Source: an uncultured cyanobacterium (GTDB lineage Bacteria > Cyanobacteriota > Cyanobacteriia > Cyanobacteriales > Geitlerinemataceae). Taken from it: a stretch of DNA of 61,562 bases. A program made the translations under genes and the position numbers. The stretch is from contig CALCCD010000059.1 in assembly GCA_937899645.1 (NCBI GenBank), forward strand, positions 1 through 61,562. Direction: 5' to 3'. Of the stretch, positions 37,199-45,085 are shown one piece after another. The first letter of the stretch is position 1. Each line of letters opens with the position of its first letter. The notes below the pieces were generated by a model. That model made no database searches. It was given only the letters and a program-made list of their open reading frames with translations, and had not been told where the DNA came from.

Positions 37199-38251
37199 AA
37201 ACACTAGGAGGAACGTGCGAGAGCGTTCCCCATAAGGAAGTCAAAGCTTGAACGAACAGGCCGGAAGAAGAGGCCCAGCTTCGACGCATCGAATGCACGG
37301 CGCGCAAACATAGCAGGCACTGCAAAGATGCGGCAAAGGCGGCTCTATCGCCGTGAGTCCTGTCCCTAGGAGATCTCACCCCGCGCGCGCCCTCGCCCCT
37401 CGGAGCCCGGCAAGACTCAACAAAGTCCGACACAGACACGCGATAAATTTGCGAAGGCTGGGCGACAGTCAAAAGAGCCGCGATAGATGCAAAGGTCTCG
37501 GCAGCGACCCGATGGTTCGCGCTCTTTGGCCTTGAAGATGCTCGATCGGCTCGCAGGCAGAGCTGCGAACGGGAACGACCCTGAAACGACGAACGTTCGC
37601 GCGACTCGCGTCCTAATGTAGCCAGGTTTGAGTAACGCAGCAACCGCAACTTTACCTCGGAGTAAGTCACAGGCCCGCTCCGATGAATTCTGCATGCTGA
37701 AGAATCGCCGCGATCGGCGAACTCGCGCGAGGGCGGATTTATCGATTTCGTTTGTAAATTTCGTTTGCTGAGTGGCTGCAATTTTGGGGATAGAAGACGA
37801 CCATAAAAGGCAGCGGGACTCTTCCGAAGCCCGCTATTGATGTCGAGATAGATCTCGGGCGATCGCGCAGTGACGATCGAGCCAACCGCCCGCGACTCGC
37901 GGCGATCCCCACCGCTCTCACGCCATCGGAACGATCGAAATCGAAGTTTTATGTCGTCTTGTATCAACCAAGAGCGCGCCCTCAATTCTCCCGCTACGCT
38001 GTGGAATATAAAATAATTGTTAAAAACAACACGGAACGCGACCTCATAAGCAGTAACAATCGAAACTGCGAGAAAGTTGGGCTAGTGGCTAACCCCGCCA
38101 CCCCGCGTCGAGACTTCTTCATTTCTTTGACTTTCCCAATTCGCCACCCTCCAGCCCCAAGCGCTGCGATTGTCCTTTCGTCACGTTTTGCCCTCCAGCA
38201 TTTCGCGAGCGCACCGAGCTTTTTAACGTCTTAAAACCCAGGAGACCGTCA
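37199..38251. other. 1,053-base gene-poor region
   Basis: I support no gene here. A minus-strand frame (37137-37985) overlaps the kinase start and has composition typical of a chance frame. Visible features are a two-copy 13-bp repeat (ATTTCGTTTG core, near 37745-37770), an AT-rich patch at about 38000-38035 with TTGTTAAAAACAA, and the ribosome site CAGGAG of the next gene at 38240-38245. The region may hold promoters for both flanks. Confidence 0.45.
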
Positions 38252-38482
38252 ATGAAGCCTTTCCTCATGCGCCAGTTCTGGCAACTTATCGAAGAGACGC
38301 AAACGAGCCGACTCCTTGGCATGGACGACAAGAGCCTGGCAAGCTGGTTGACCCACGAGCTTATCGAACACAACGTGGCGATCGATCGCACCGACGCTTC
38401 GGCGATCGACAACTACATCCGCCAAAAAGCGCCCCTCATCCGTGACTTGGCCCATCAACGCGCGGCAGGCAGTTTTTCCTAG
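38252..38482 (+). CDS. Small conserved cyanobacterial protein, 76 residues
   Basis: A short helical acidic-basic protein (MKPFLMRQFWQLIEETQTSR, ending RDLAHQRAAGSFS) with a good ribosome site, CAGGAG, eight to nine bases before the ATG. I recall similar small proteins in many cyanobacteria but no assigned function. No membrane segment. It stands alone between two long gene-poor regions, so it may have its own strong promoter. Confidence 0.72.
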   Translation: MKPFLMRQFWQLIEETQTSRLLGMDDKSLASWLTHELIEHNVAIDRTDASAIDNYIRQKAPLIRDLAHQRAAGSFS

Positions 38483-38650
38483 GGCGTGCCATCAATTAGC
38501 GCCCGACCCTTTGCGAAGTGAGCGGTTGAGCGCTCGACTCAAAATAAAACCAGGGACTGAAATCCTCTCTGGGTAAAAGCGGCAAGCTCTGATTGATGAC
38601 AGCCCTTAGGGCAACAGCTGCTAATACAGCAGCACGCGGGACGATGGTAG

Positions 38651-38676
38651 CGGCGCACGGCAGTGCGTCGTTTTTT
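38651..38676 (+). terminator. Intrinsic terminator
   Basis: CGGCGCAC pairs with GTGCGTCG (one G-U) around a GGCA loop, followed by TTTTTT. The preceding GTAG plus stem closely copies the terminator at 10955, suggesting a shared repeat origin. Confidence 0.85.
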
Positions 38677-38701
38677 GTTGGGGCCTTCTGAGCTTTGCCG
38701 A

Positions 38702-38760
38702 CGTCGTGTCTCAGGCGTCGTGTCTCAAACGTCGTGTCTCAAACGTCTGAGACATGACGT
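38702..38760. repeat. Three 14-bp tandem repeats merging into a 13-bp hairpin
   Basis: CGTCGTGTCTCAAA-type units start at 38702, 38716 and 38730. The third unit forms one arm of a stem (ACGTCGTGTCTCA 38729-38741, TGAGACATGACGT 38748-38760, one G-U pair, six-base loop). Tandem and inverted copies of one word in the same 59 bases suggest slippage plus inversion. Confidence 0.8.
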
Positions 38761-39193
38761 CGTTCTGCTGAGATTTTGAAAGGCCGCCGAGGTTTTCAAT
38801 CCGCGCGTCAAGGCCACTCAGCCGATACCTCCGCAAGCGGCGCGTTTCAGACGGCCCTGAGGCGGCATATCCGGCAGAATCGACGAACTAGCCCGAATGG
38901 AGATAGCCGTTGTCCGTCTCCCTACGCTACGCTCGTACCCACAGTCTGCGCTTCCGGCGATCGCGGCGAGTCTACCGTCCGACACCGGTGCGTATCGGGC
39001 CAGCGCGGCTTGAGTCAACCCAGTTCGGGTCGGCGCGCGCGAACGTATGCAGCAGCCCCGCCAGCTCCCACAGCTGCTTCGCTACGCTGCCACAGCTCCA
39101 GTGCATTTACCTCGATCGCCTTGGGTATGCCCGCGATCGACGTCTCCACTCTTTCTAACGATCGCAGCCCCTCAATCGCAGCTCACGCATTCC

Positions 39194-40651
39194 ATGTCCA
39201 TCCTGTCGAACCGGTCGTGGCAAGTCTTTATCGTCCGGACGGGCGTTTTTTCAACGCTCGTCTGTACGCTCGCGCTCGTCGCGGGCGGCGTCTGGGTGGG
39301 GGCGCGTCTCACCCTCAATCCTAAATCTGTCGCCTGGCTCCAGCCCTACCTGCCGCCGCCGAGTTCGGCCCTGGCTGAGTCCGCCTACGCGCCGCTGACC
39401 CTCGATCGCATCCAGGAAGAGGTGGCCGCAGAGGGTAGGAGCGCCGGAGAACCAGTTGTAATGGTCGCAGCGGACGAAGCGACCTCCCCGCAGCATAGGG
39501 AAGCGGCATCGTTATTGTTGCCGATCGTCGAGGCGAAGTCCGGCTGTCGAGAAGCGCCCTGCGAGGCGATCGTGGCGCTGCGGCTCTATCAGCCCGACGG
39601 TACGTTCGATCGCTTCGGCGACCCGCTCTACTACCTACAGCGCGAAGTCGAACTCGAGGGGCCGCCTGAGTCTCTGGCGATCGCCCCGTTAGTCGAAGGC
39701 AACCCGCGCCTTGCCGCCTCGAACCGACCGCTAGCTTTTCATTCCTTACAGCGCTTTGAGGCGCACGCGCCGCGTACCGGCATCTGGCTCAACCTCGTTG
39801 GAGAATACCCCTTCGGCGATACGACGGTGTCCTATGGCCAAGTCCTGCACTTCAACCCCGGACGCCTGCACCTGAGCCCGCTGGTTCAGTGGAGCAGCCC
39901 CACCGGAAAACTGCCCGTCTGGCAAGACTTCACCGGTGCGGGAGATCCGGAACTGGTCGTCGATCGCACCGTCGGCCTCGAGCCCAATTACGAGATCTAT
40001 CGCGTCACCTCGCGCCACTTTTTGCTCGACCCGATTTACCTAGAGCCGATCGCCCTGGCCGAACCAGCGCTCGACATCGACGCCTATCGCGAGGCGCTGC
40101 TGCTCGCCCGTAGCGGCCTGTGGTCGGCGGCGCACGCCCGCCTCGAACCCCTTGCCCAACAGCGTCAGCAGCAGGGTCAACCTTGGCCCGAAGACGCCCA
40201 GGCCCAGCTCGACACGATCGCGCTCCACGCCCGACTGCTGAGCGCCCACGCCGACACCCAATGGGCCAGCCCCGATCAAGCCACGATCGCCGCACTACTC
40301 GACGGGCGCTGGTCTCAGGCGCTGCGACAGCTCGAAACCTGGGACAACTGGCCGAACGATATCTTCCCCGCGATCGCCAGCAACCCCATGCGGCTCTGGC
40401 GTCGCGTCGAAACCTCGCTGCGGCTGCTGCCCGAAGAGCGATCGGCGCGCGTCTGGGCGGCGATCGTTATGGCCGCACGCTACGACCGGGCGCGAGCCCA
40501 ACTCTGGCTGAGCGAGCGTCGCAACTCGATCGACGCCACCGAACGCGCCACGATCGAGCGCTTCCTCAGTCAAATCGACGCCGCGCCTCCCGCCAGCCCC
40601 GTCAGTTGGACACCGGACGACCCCGCCACAAGTCCCACCACCAGCGAGTAG
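39194..40651 (+). CDS. Membrane-anchored protein of unknown function with helical repeats
   Basis: About 485 residues from the ATG at 39194 (MSILSNRSWQVF). One membrane helix lies at about residues 17-40 (TGVFSTLVCTLALVAGGVWVG), so the bulk is probably periplasmic. The middle (about 120-320) is a beta-rich region with FDRFGDPLYYLQRE and GIWLNLVGEYPFGD. The last 160 residues look like helical repeats (YREALLLARSGLWSAAHARL). I do not recognise a family. It converges with the DUF389 gene 132 bases away. Confidence 0.75.
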   Translation: MSILSNRSWQVFIVRTGVFSTLVCTLALVAGGVWVGARLTLNPKSVAWLQPYLPPPSSALAESAYAPLTLDRIQEEVAAEGRSAGEPVVMVAADEATSPQHREAASLLLPIVEAKSGCREAPCEAIVALRLYQPDGTFDRFGDPLYYLQREVELEGPPESLAIAPLVEGNPRLAASNRPLAFHSLQRFEAHAPRTGIWLNLVGEYPFGDTTVSYGQVLHFNPGRLHLSPLVQWSSPTGKLPVWQDFTGAGDPELVVDRTVGLEPNYEIYRVTSRHFLLDPIYLEPIALAEPALDIDAYREALLLARSGLWSAAHARLEPLAQQRQQQGQPWPEDAQAQLDTIALHARLLSAHADTQWASPDQATIAALLDGRWSQALRQLETWDNWPNDIFPAIASNPMRLWRRVETSLRLLPEERSARVWAAIVMAARYDRARAQLWLSERRNSIDATERATIERFLSQIDAAPPASPVSWTPDDPATSPTTSE

Positions 40652-40783
40652 CGGCGCGCAGATGCGGAGACATAGAACATCCGGTTTTCTTGCAAGCGCA
40701 TAGCTCCTTCGATGATGGCCGGTGGCGATCGACCGATGTCGCGGGCGCGCTGCCGTGACGCCCCGATCGCGCTCGAATGTTGT

Positions 40784-41980
40784 TTATGGCGAGCCGGGCG
40801 AGCCGGACAAGTCGAGCGAGTCAGGCGAACCCGCATCATCCGCTGCCGTCGCAGCGTTCGGCGGCGCGGGTGGCCGACTCGGCAGCTCGGGGTCGAACCC
40901 TGGCGGCGGCGCGAGCAGTGGCGGTGGCGCGAACGTCTCCGGCGGCTCGGTCTGCCGCGACGGCGGCAACAGCTCGCCCGGAATCGGCCCGCTAAGATAA
41001 TCGTCCGACGTCAGCTCCGCAAACTCCTGCACCTGGAAAATCAGCTCGAAACGCCGGCCCATCACCCGTGAGACCAGCTCTTCCACAGCGAAAACCTGGG
41101 TCGGCGTTACCGGCTCGTTCGGGTTGCTGCGAATGCTCAGATACACCCGAGGCGGCGAAGTGCCCCAGTCGATATCCGTCCCCAGCAGCTCGGCCTGCCG
41201 ACCGATCGTAATCGTCCGCTGGATCAGCGTCTCGCGTAGAGCCGCCTGAAGCCGCACCTGACTCAACAGATCGCGCAGGCTAAACGAAAGCGGCACGACG
41301 ATCGCGCCGATCAGCACCAGCGTCGAAGAAAATGCGCGCGTCACCCCCGAATTCGGCAGATAGTAGCCCGCCAGCGCGAATACCGTCATACAGGCCAGCG
41401 TGATTCCCAGCAGGTTGGTCGTGTAGAGCAACATCGCCCCACGCGCGTAGGGGTAATTCCCCTGGGAGACGCTCAGACCCACCACGCACAGCGGCGGCAT
41501 CAGCGCCACGGAAATCGCCGTCCCCGCCAGCGCGTCGCTAATGTGAGGGCGGATCTTGGCAAACCCGGCGATCGTTCCCGCCGCTAGTGCGATCGCCAGG
41601 TCTACCAGTGTCGGCTGCGTTCGCGCCAAAATCTCGCTGCCGAACTCCGTCGCAGGGATTTGAGAGAGCCGCCCCAGCATCGCCGACATTCCCACCGATA
41701 GCAGCAGCCCCACGAAAATTGAAATCGCGCTGGAGCGAAACAGGTTTACATCCCCCTCCAGCGCCCCTAGCGCCAGACCGCGCATCGGCGTCATCAGCGG
41801 AGCGACGATCATCGCGCCGATAATCACCGCGCTGCTGTTGACCAGCAAACCGAGGCTGGCAATCGCGCAGGCCGCAATGCACAGCACCACGTAGTCGAGA
41901 TCGAACAGCGAGTCTTCGCAGAGGCTACGGCGCAGCGCGCAGAGTTCCGCCTCAGACACTTTCGGTAGGTAGCGGCGCAT
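40784..41980 (-). CDS. DUF389 integral membrane protein
   Basis: A 398-residue member of the DUF389 (TIGR00341-like) membrane family, unknown function. About six to seven helices carry the family motifs GLLVNSSAVIIGAMIVAPLM, GLALGALEGD, AALAAGTIAGFAK-like, and ISVALMPPLCVVGL. A cytoplasmic domain follows, ending in a Pro-rich tail (residues past about 350). The ATG at 41980 (MRRYLPKVSE) is preferred to the TTG seven codons upstream; GGAAGGTG lies just before it. Confidence 0.9.
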   Translation of the reverse strand: MRRYLPKVSEAELCALRRSLCEDSLFDLDYVVLCIAACAIASLGLLVNSSAVIIGAMIVAPLMTPMRGLALGALEGDVNLFRSSAISIFVGLLLSVGMSAMLGRLSQIPATEFGSEILARTQPTLVDLAIALAAGTIAGFAKIRPHISDALAGTAISVALMPPLCVVGLSVSQGNYPYARGAMLLYTTNLLGITLACMTVFALAGYYLPNSGVTRAFSSTLVLIGAIVVPLSFSLRDLLSQVRLQAALRETLIQRTITIGRQAELLGTDIDWGTSPPRVYLSIRSNPNEPVTPTQVFAVEELVSRVMGRRFELIFQVQEFAELTSDDYLSGPIPGELLPPSRQTEPPETFAPPPLLAPPPGFDPELPSRPPAPPNAATAADDAGSPDSLDLSGSPGSP

Positions 41981-42001
41981 GGAGGTCACCTTCCTCGTCA
42001 A

Positions 42002-42519
42002 GTCGCAGTCAGTAGCAGATTAATAAATTAGGGCAAAAAGCTGGATTTACGATAGCCCGCCAGCCCGACTCTCGTCAGCGCTCTCATCTCGTGCGGCGAT
42101 CGATGCACGAACTGAAGCCAGATCGGGGTAAACTCCAGACCGCTCGACGCGATCCTCCCTAACTCCCGACAGGCTGCGCTACTCCGGAGATTGACGCCGC
42201 TTCCCGCAGCCCGGCAACGTTTGCGCTACTCCCAAGGCCCGCAATTGCTTCATCAAAATTCGCGAAGGTTACAAATCTTAAATTCGTTTAAGTTTGCGGC
42301 TGTTTATTATTTGGGGAACAGATAACGAGTGGTATAGACGCTTACGGATTTTTGCGCCCGCGATCGCTACAGCCCGATTCTGATGGCCGCGATCTTCCAG
42401 GCTAAAAACTATCAAAGCTGGAGCTGATAAGTTCTTTCATCTCGACCCTATCACCTCGATTTACCGTCGTTACCTTCTGTTACAAAAAACATTTTTTATT
42501 CATTTAGGAGAAAGTTTTT
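42002..42519 (+). promoter_or_regulatory. 518-base upstream region of the rod-linker gene
   Basis: AT-rich compared with its surroundings and free of genes. It has the HLR1 box at 42469-42486, a half-matching HLR1 (GTTACAAATC then TTAAAT) at 42268-42283, and a strong ribosome site (AGGAG, nine bases before the ATG). It must hold the linker promoter and possibly a long leader. Confidence 0.6.
42469..42486 (+). promoter_or_regulatory. HLR1 box (RpaB-type site) before the rod-linker gene
   Basis: The sequence GTTACCTTCTGTTACAAA fits the cyanobacterial HLR1 pattern (G/T)TTACA(T/A)(T/A)NN(G/T)TTACA(T/A)(T/A) with one mismatch (ACC for ACA in the first half). RpaB is known to bind such sites in light-responsive genes. 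It sits 33 bases before the ATG. Confidence 0.6.
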
Positions 42520-43371
42520 ATGGCTTTCCAATACTCGGCGCAGCTCGGGCTCACTCCTTTCGAGGATGCGACGCCCTCCGAGCTGTGGATGACGCGCTCC
42601 GATGAAGAGATCGACAACATCGTCCGCGCCGTTTACAAGCAAGTGCTCGGCAACACCTACGTGATGAAGCGCGAGCGCCTCACCTCGGAAGAGTCGAAAC
42701 TTAAAGACGGTCGCTACACCGTTCGCGACTTCGTTCGCGCCGTCGCTAAGTCCGAGCTGTACCGCGATCGCTTCTTCGATTCGTGCGATCCGCTGCGCTT
42801 CACGGAAGTCAACTACAAGCACCTACTCGGTCGCGCGCCCAAGGACTACGACGAGATCAAGCTACACAGCGACATCCTCGAGGCCCGAGGCTTTGAAGCC
42901 GACATCGACTGGTACGTCGATAGCGACGAGTACACCGAAACCTTCGGTAACGACACCGTTCCGTTCCTGCGCGGCTACAAGACGGAAGCGACTGCCAACC
43001 TGGTCAGCTACACCAACTTCTTCCAGCTCCAGCGCGGTCCGGCCAGCAGCGACTTCGGCAACACCCGCGCTCGCCTGACCCGCCAGATCGTTCGCAGTTC
43101 GCCCGCTTCGGTCGTGCCGCCGTCGGGTGGTTCGTCCGGTTGGTCGTTCCAGTCCTCGGCCACCGATGCCAAGGGCGCTGTGACCGCAATGGGCAACAGC
43201 AAAATGTACCGCATCGAGACCACTGGCTACCGCGCCAAGAAGCTCAACCGCATCCCCAAATACCGCCGCAGCAACAAGGTTTACCTGGTTCCCTTCGACA
43301 AGCTGTCGGAAGAGTACCAGCGCATCCACCGTCAGGGCGGCGTAATCGCCAGCATTACCCCGGTCGGTTAG
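42520..43371 (+). CDS. Phycobilisome rod linker polypeptide with C-terminal CpcD-like domain
   Basis: Joins phycobiliprotein hexamers in phycobilisome rods. Residues about 20-155 form the linker domain (IVRAVYKQVLGNTYVMKRERLTSEES, KSELYRDRFFDSCDPLRFTEVN, RGYKTEA). A Gly/Ser-rich hinge leads to a CpcD-like domain at about 228-280 (SKMYRIETTGYRAKKLNRI, YLVPFDKLSEEYQRIHRQGG). The 283 residues match CpcC/CpeE-type rod linkers. I cannot tell phycocyanin from phycoerythrin association; no phycobiliprotein genes adjoin it. An HLR1 box lies just upstream and a terminator just downstream, so it is a one-gene unit. Confidence 0.93.
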   Translation: MAFQYSAQLGLTPFEDATPSELWMTRSDEEIDNIVRAVYKQVLGNTYVMKRERLTSEESKLKDGRYTVRDFVRAVAKSELYRDRFFDSCDPLRFTEVNYKHLLGRAPKDYDEIKLHSDILEARGFEADIDWYVDSDEYTETFGNDTVPFLRGYKTEATANLVSYTNFFQLQRGPASSDFGNTRARLTRQIVRSSPASVVPPSGGSSGWSFQSSATDAKGAVTAMGNSKMYRIETTGYRAKKLNRIPKYRRSNKVYLVPFDKLSEEYQRIHRQGGVIASITPVG

Positions 43372-43460
43372 AAGCGAAGCCTCCGGCGCCTCTTTGCTAG
43401 GTATTGCCGAACATTTCGCCTTCGGGCGGCGTTTTGCCGGTCGGAAGCGAGTAACCCCGT

Positions 43461-43495
43461 AAAAGAGAGTGTGGCGCTTGCCCGCTCTCTTTTTT
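43461..43495 (+). terminator. Terminator of the rod-linker gene
   Basis: AAAGAGAG pairs with CTCTCTTT, with an inner GGC/GCC stem, followed by a run of T. Ninety bases after the linker stop. Confidence 0.85.
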
Positions 43496-43652
43496 CTTGG
43501 CGATTCTCTCGAACGATCGCGGCGATCGCACGCTGGCAAAGCGGGCGCGGCGGTCACCGACCGCTACACTGTTTGAGTGTCTGCTGGAAGATAGCGCCCG
43601 CTGTCGGGCAACGATCGACCGTTTCCCGCGCCTGTTTCCGCATTTAGCCTTT

Positions 43653-44831
43653 ATGTCGTCCTCTTCGCATACACCCCGAACCGCGTCCGGTGGCCTGCCT
43701 GCGCCGTTCTCGATCATGGATCGCTATATCGTCTCGGAGACGATCGCGCCGTTTTTGTTCGGGCTCGGAGCCTTTGCGTCGCTGGGGCTGGCGATCGGCG
43801 TGCTGTTCGAGCTGGTGCGCGAGCTGAGCGACAACGATATCTCCTGGGCGATCGCGCTCAAGGTGATCGGCCTACAGCTGCCTTACTACGTCTCCCTAGC
43901 GCTGCCGATGGCGATGCTGCTCGGGGCGCTGCTGGGTTACTCGCGCCTGTCGAGCGATAACGAAATCGTCGCGCTCCGCAGTTGCGGCGTCAGCCTTTAC
44001 CGCATCGTGCGTCCGGCGGTGGCCCTGGGTCTGGTTATCGCGGGCCTAAACTTCGCCTTCGACCAGACCGTCGTGCCGGAGATGCGCTACGAAGCCAAGA
44101 TGACGCTGCTGCGCGCCCTCAAAGACGAAGACACGATCCAGCGAGACGAGAACATCATCTATCCCGAAATTCGCGACGTGGAGCGCGAAGATGGCGAAAA
44201 AGGCCGCACGCTGGTGCGTTTGTTCTACGCCGACACCTACGACGGCCAGATGATGAACGAGGTCACGATCCTCGATCGCGGCGACCCAGACTACACCCAG
44301 CTCGTCCAGGCCGAGTCGGCCCAGTGGGACGCCGCCACCGAAACCTGGAACTTCCTCAACGGCGCGATTTACATCATCTCCGCCGACGGCAGCTACCGAA
44401 ACGTGCTGCAATTTGAATCCCACAGCCTGCCGCTGCCCCGCGCCCCGCTCGATATCACCAGCCGCCGCGACTACGCCGAGATGAACCTGGTGCAGGCTTT
44501 TCAGCAGCTCGCCATTCTTAAAACCAGCGGCCGCGAAAGCAAGATCCGCAAGCTGGAGATCCGCATCCACCAGAAGTTCGCGCTACCGATGGCCTGCTTG
44601 GCCTTTGCGCTGTTCGGCGCGACTCTGGGCATTCAGTCCCAGCGGGCTAGCACCTCGCGCGGTTTCGGGGTCTGCGTCCTGGCGATTTTGGGCTACTACG
44701 TCCTCATGTCGATCGCCGATGCCCTCGGCCTCAGCGGTGCACTGCCGCCCTGGATGGCAGGCTGGATGCCGACGGTGGTGATGCTGGTGGCGGGACTGGC
44801 GGTGATGCGCACGCGCCTGAGTTGGAACTAG
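43653..44831 (+). CDS. LptF/LptG (YjgP/YjgQ) family permease
   Basis: A membrane subunit of the lipopolysaccharide-export ABC transporter, which lifts LPS from the inner membrane toward the outer membrane together with LptB and LptC. Six membrane helices flank a periplasmic beta-jellyroll: MDRYIVSETIAPFLFGLGAF opens it, PMAMLLGALLGYSRLSSDNE is the coupling-helix region, the jellyroll runs about residues 150-280, and RIHQKFALPMACLAFALFGA starts the C-terminal helices. 392 residues from the ATG at 43653; an ATG at 43716 is the other choice. Cyanobacteria often have a single such subunit. Confidence 0.9.
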   Translation: MSSSSHTPRTASGGLPAPFSIMDRYIVSETIAPFLFGLGAFASLGLAIGVLFELVRELSDNDISWAIALKVIGLQLPYYVSLALPMAMLLGALLGYSRLSSDNEIVALRSCGVSLYRIVRPAVALGLVIAGLNFAFDQTVVPEMRYEAKMTLLRALKDEDTIQRDENIIYPEIRDVEREDGEKGRTLVRLFYADTYDGQMMNEVTILDRGDPDYTQLVQAESAQWDAATETWNFLNGAIYIISADGSYRNVLQFESHSLPLPRAPLDITSRRDYAEMNLVQAFQQLAILKTSGRESKIRKLEIRIHQKFALPMACLAFALFGATLGIQSQRASTSRGFGVCVLAILGYYVLMSIADALGLSGALPPWMAGWMPTVVMLVAGLAVMRTRLSWN

Positions 44832-44907
44832 CAGTAGATGTTCTCCTGCCGCAGTTACGCTGTGCCTATCTCAAACACGAGCTCGTATGAATACGGTTCG
44901 TTGACTA

Positions 44908-45085
44908 AGAATACTCCAACAGTATATTTGTCCAGAAGTCACCAATGAAGGCTGAGCTTGTCGTTCGCGAAGCGTCGGCTCCGCCGATAGCGTGTGACGC
45001 ACTATCTGCTTCGCAGGGGTTATGCCAACAACAAGCTCAGTGCTCAAATACCGATCGTTGAGTGTTTATTTCCTTGGAGTACTCT
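44908..45085 (-). mobile_element. MITE-like element A, related inside to the 49-kb and 50-kb elements
   Basis: A 178-base non-coding element with ends AGAATACTCCAA and TTGGAGTACTCT (one mismatch as an inverted repeat). Inside, on the minus strand, it shares TATTTGAGCACTGAGCTT, GCGAAGCAGATAGTGCG and AAGCTCAGCCTTC with the elements at 49135 and 50258. Its inner arms (CTGAGCTTGT / ACAAGCTCAG) are also inverted. Its right end overlaps the stop codon of the permease-kinase gene. No target duplication is clear. Confidence 0.6.

Larger units (their letters stand above)
38483..39193. other. 711-base region with structured RNA-like segment and repeats
   Basis: No supported gene. From about 38545 to 38676 several small stems can form (CCAGGGA...TCTCTGG; GCTGCT-AATAC-AGCAGC near 38620), ending in an intrinsic terminator. 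This could be the 3' untranslated region of the 76-residue gene or a small RNA. Past it lie a 14-bp tandem repeat and a 13-bp hairpin. A weak plus-strand frame at 38776-39324 overlaps the next gene and is rejected. Confidence 0.45.

Noticed and set aside
37137-37985. 282-residue minus-strand frame in the 37-kb gap
   Set aside because: Overlaps the hybrid-kinase start, has a Ser/Arg-rich chance-like composition, no ribosome site and no family motif.
38776-39324. 182-residue plus-strand frame
   Set aside because: Runs into the next gene in another frame and has random-like composition.
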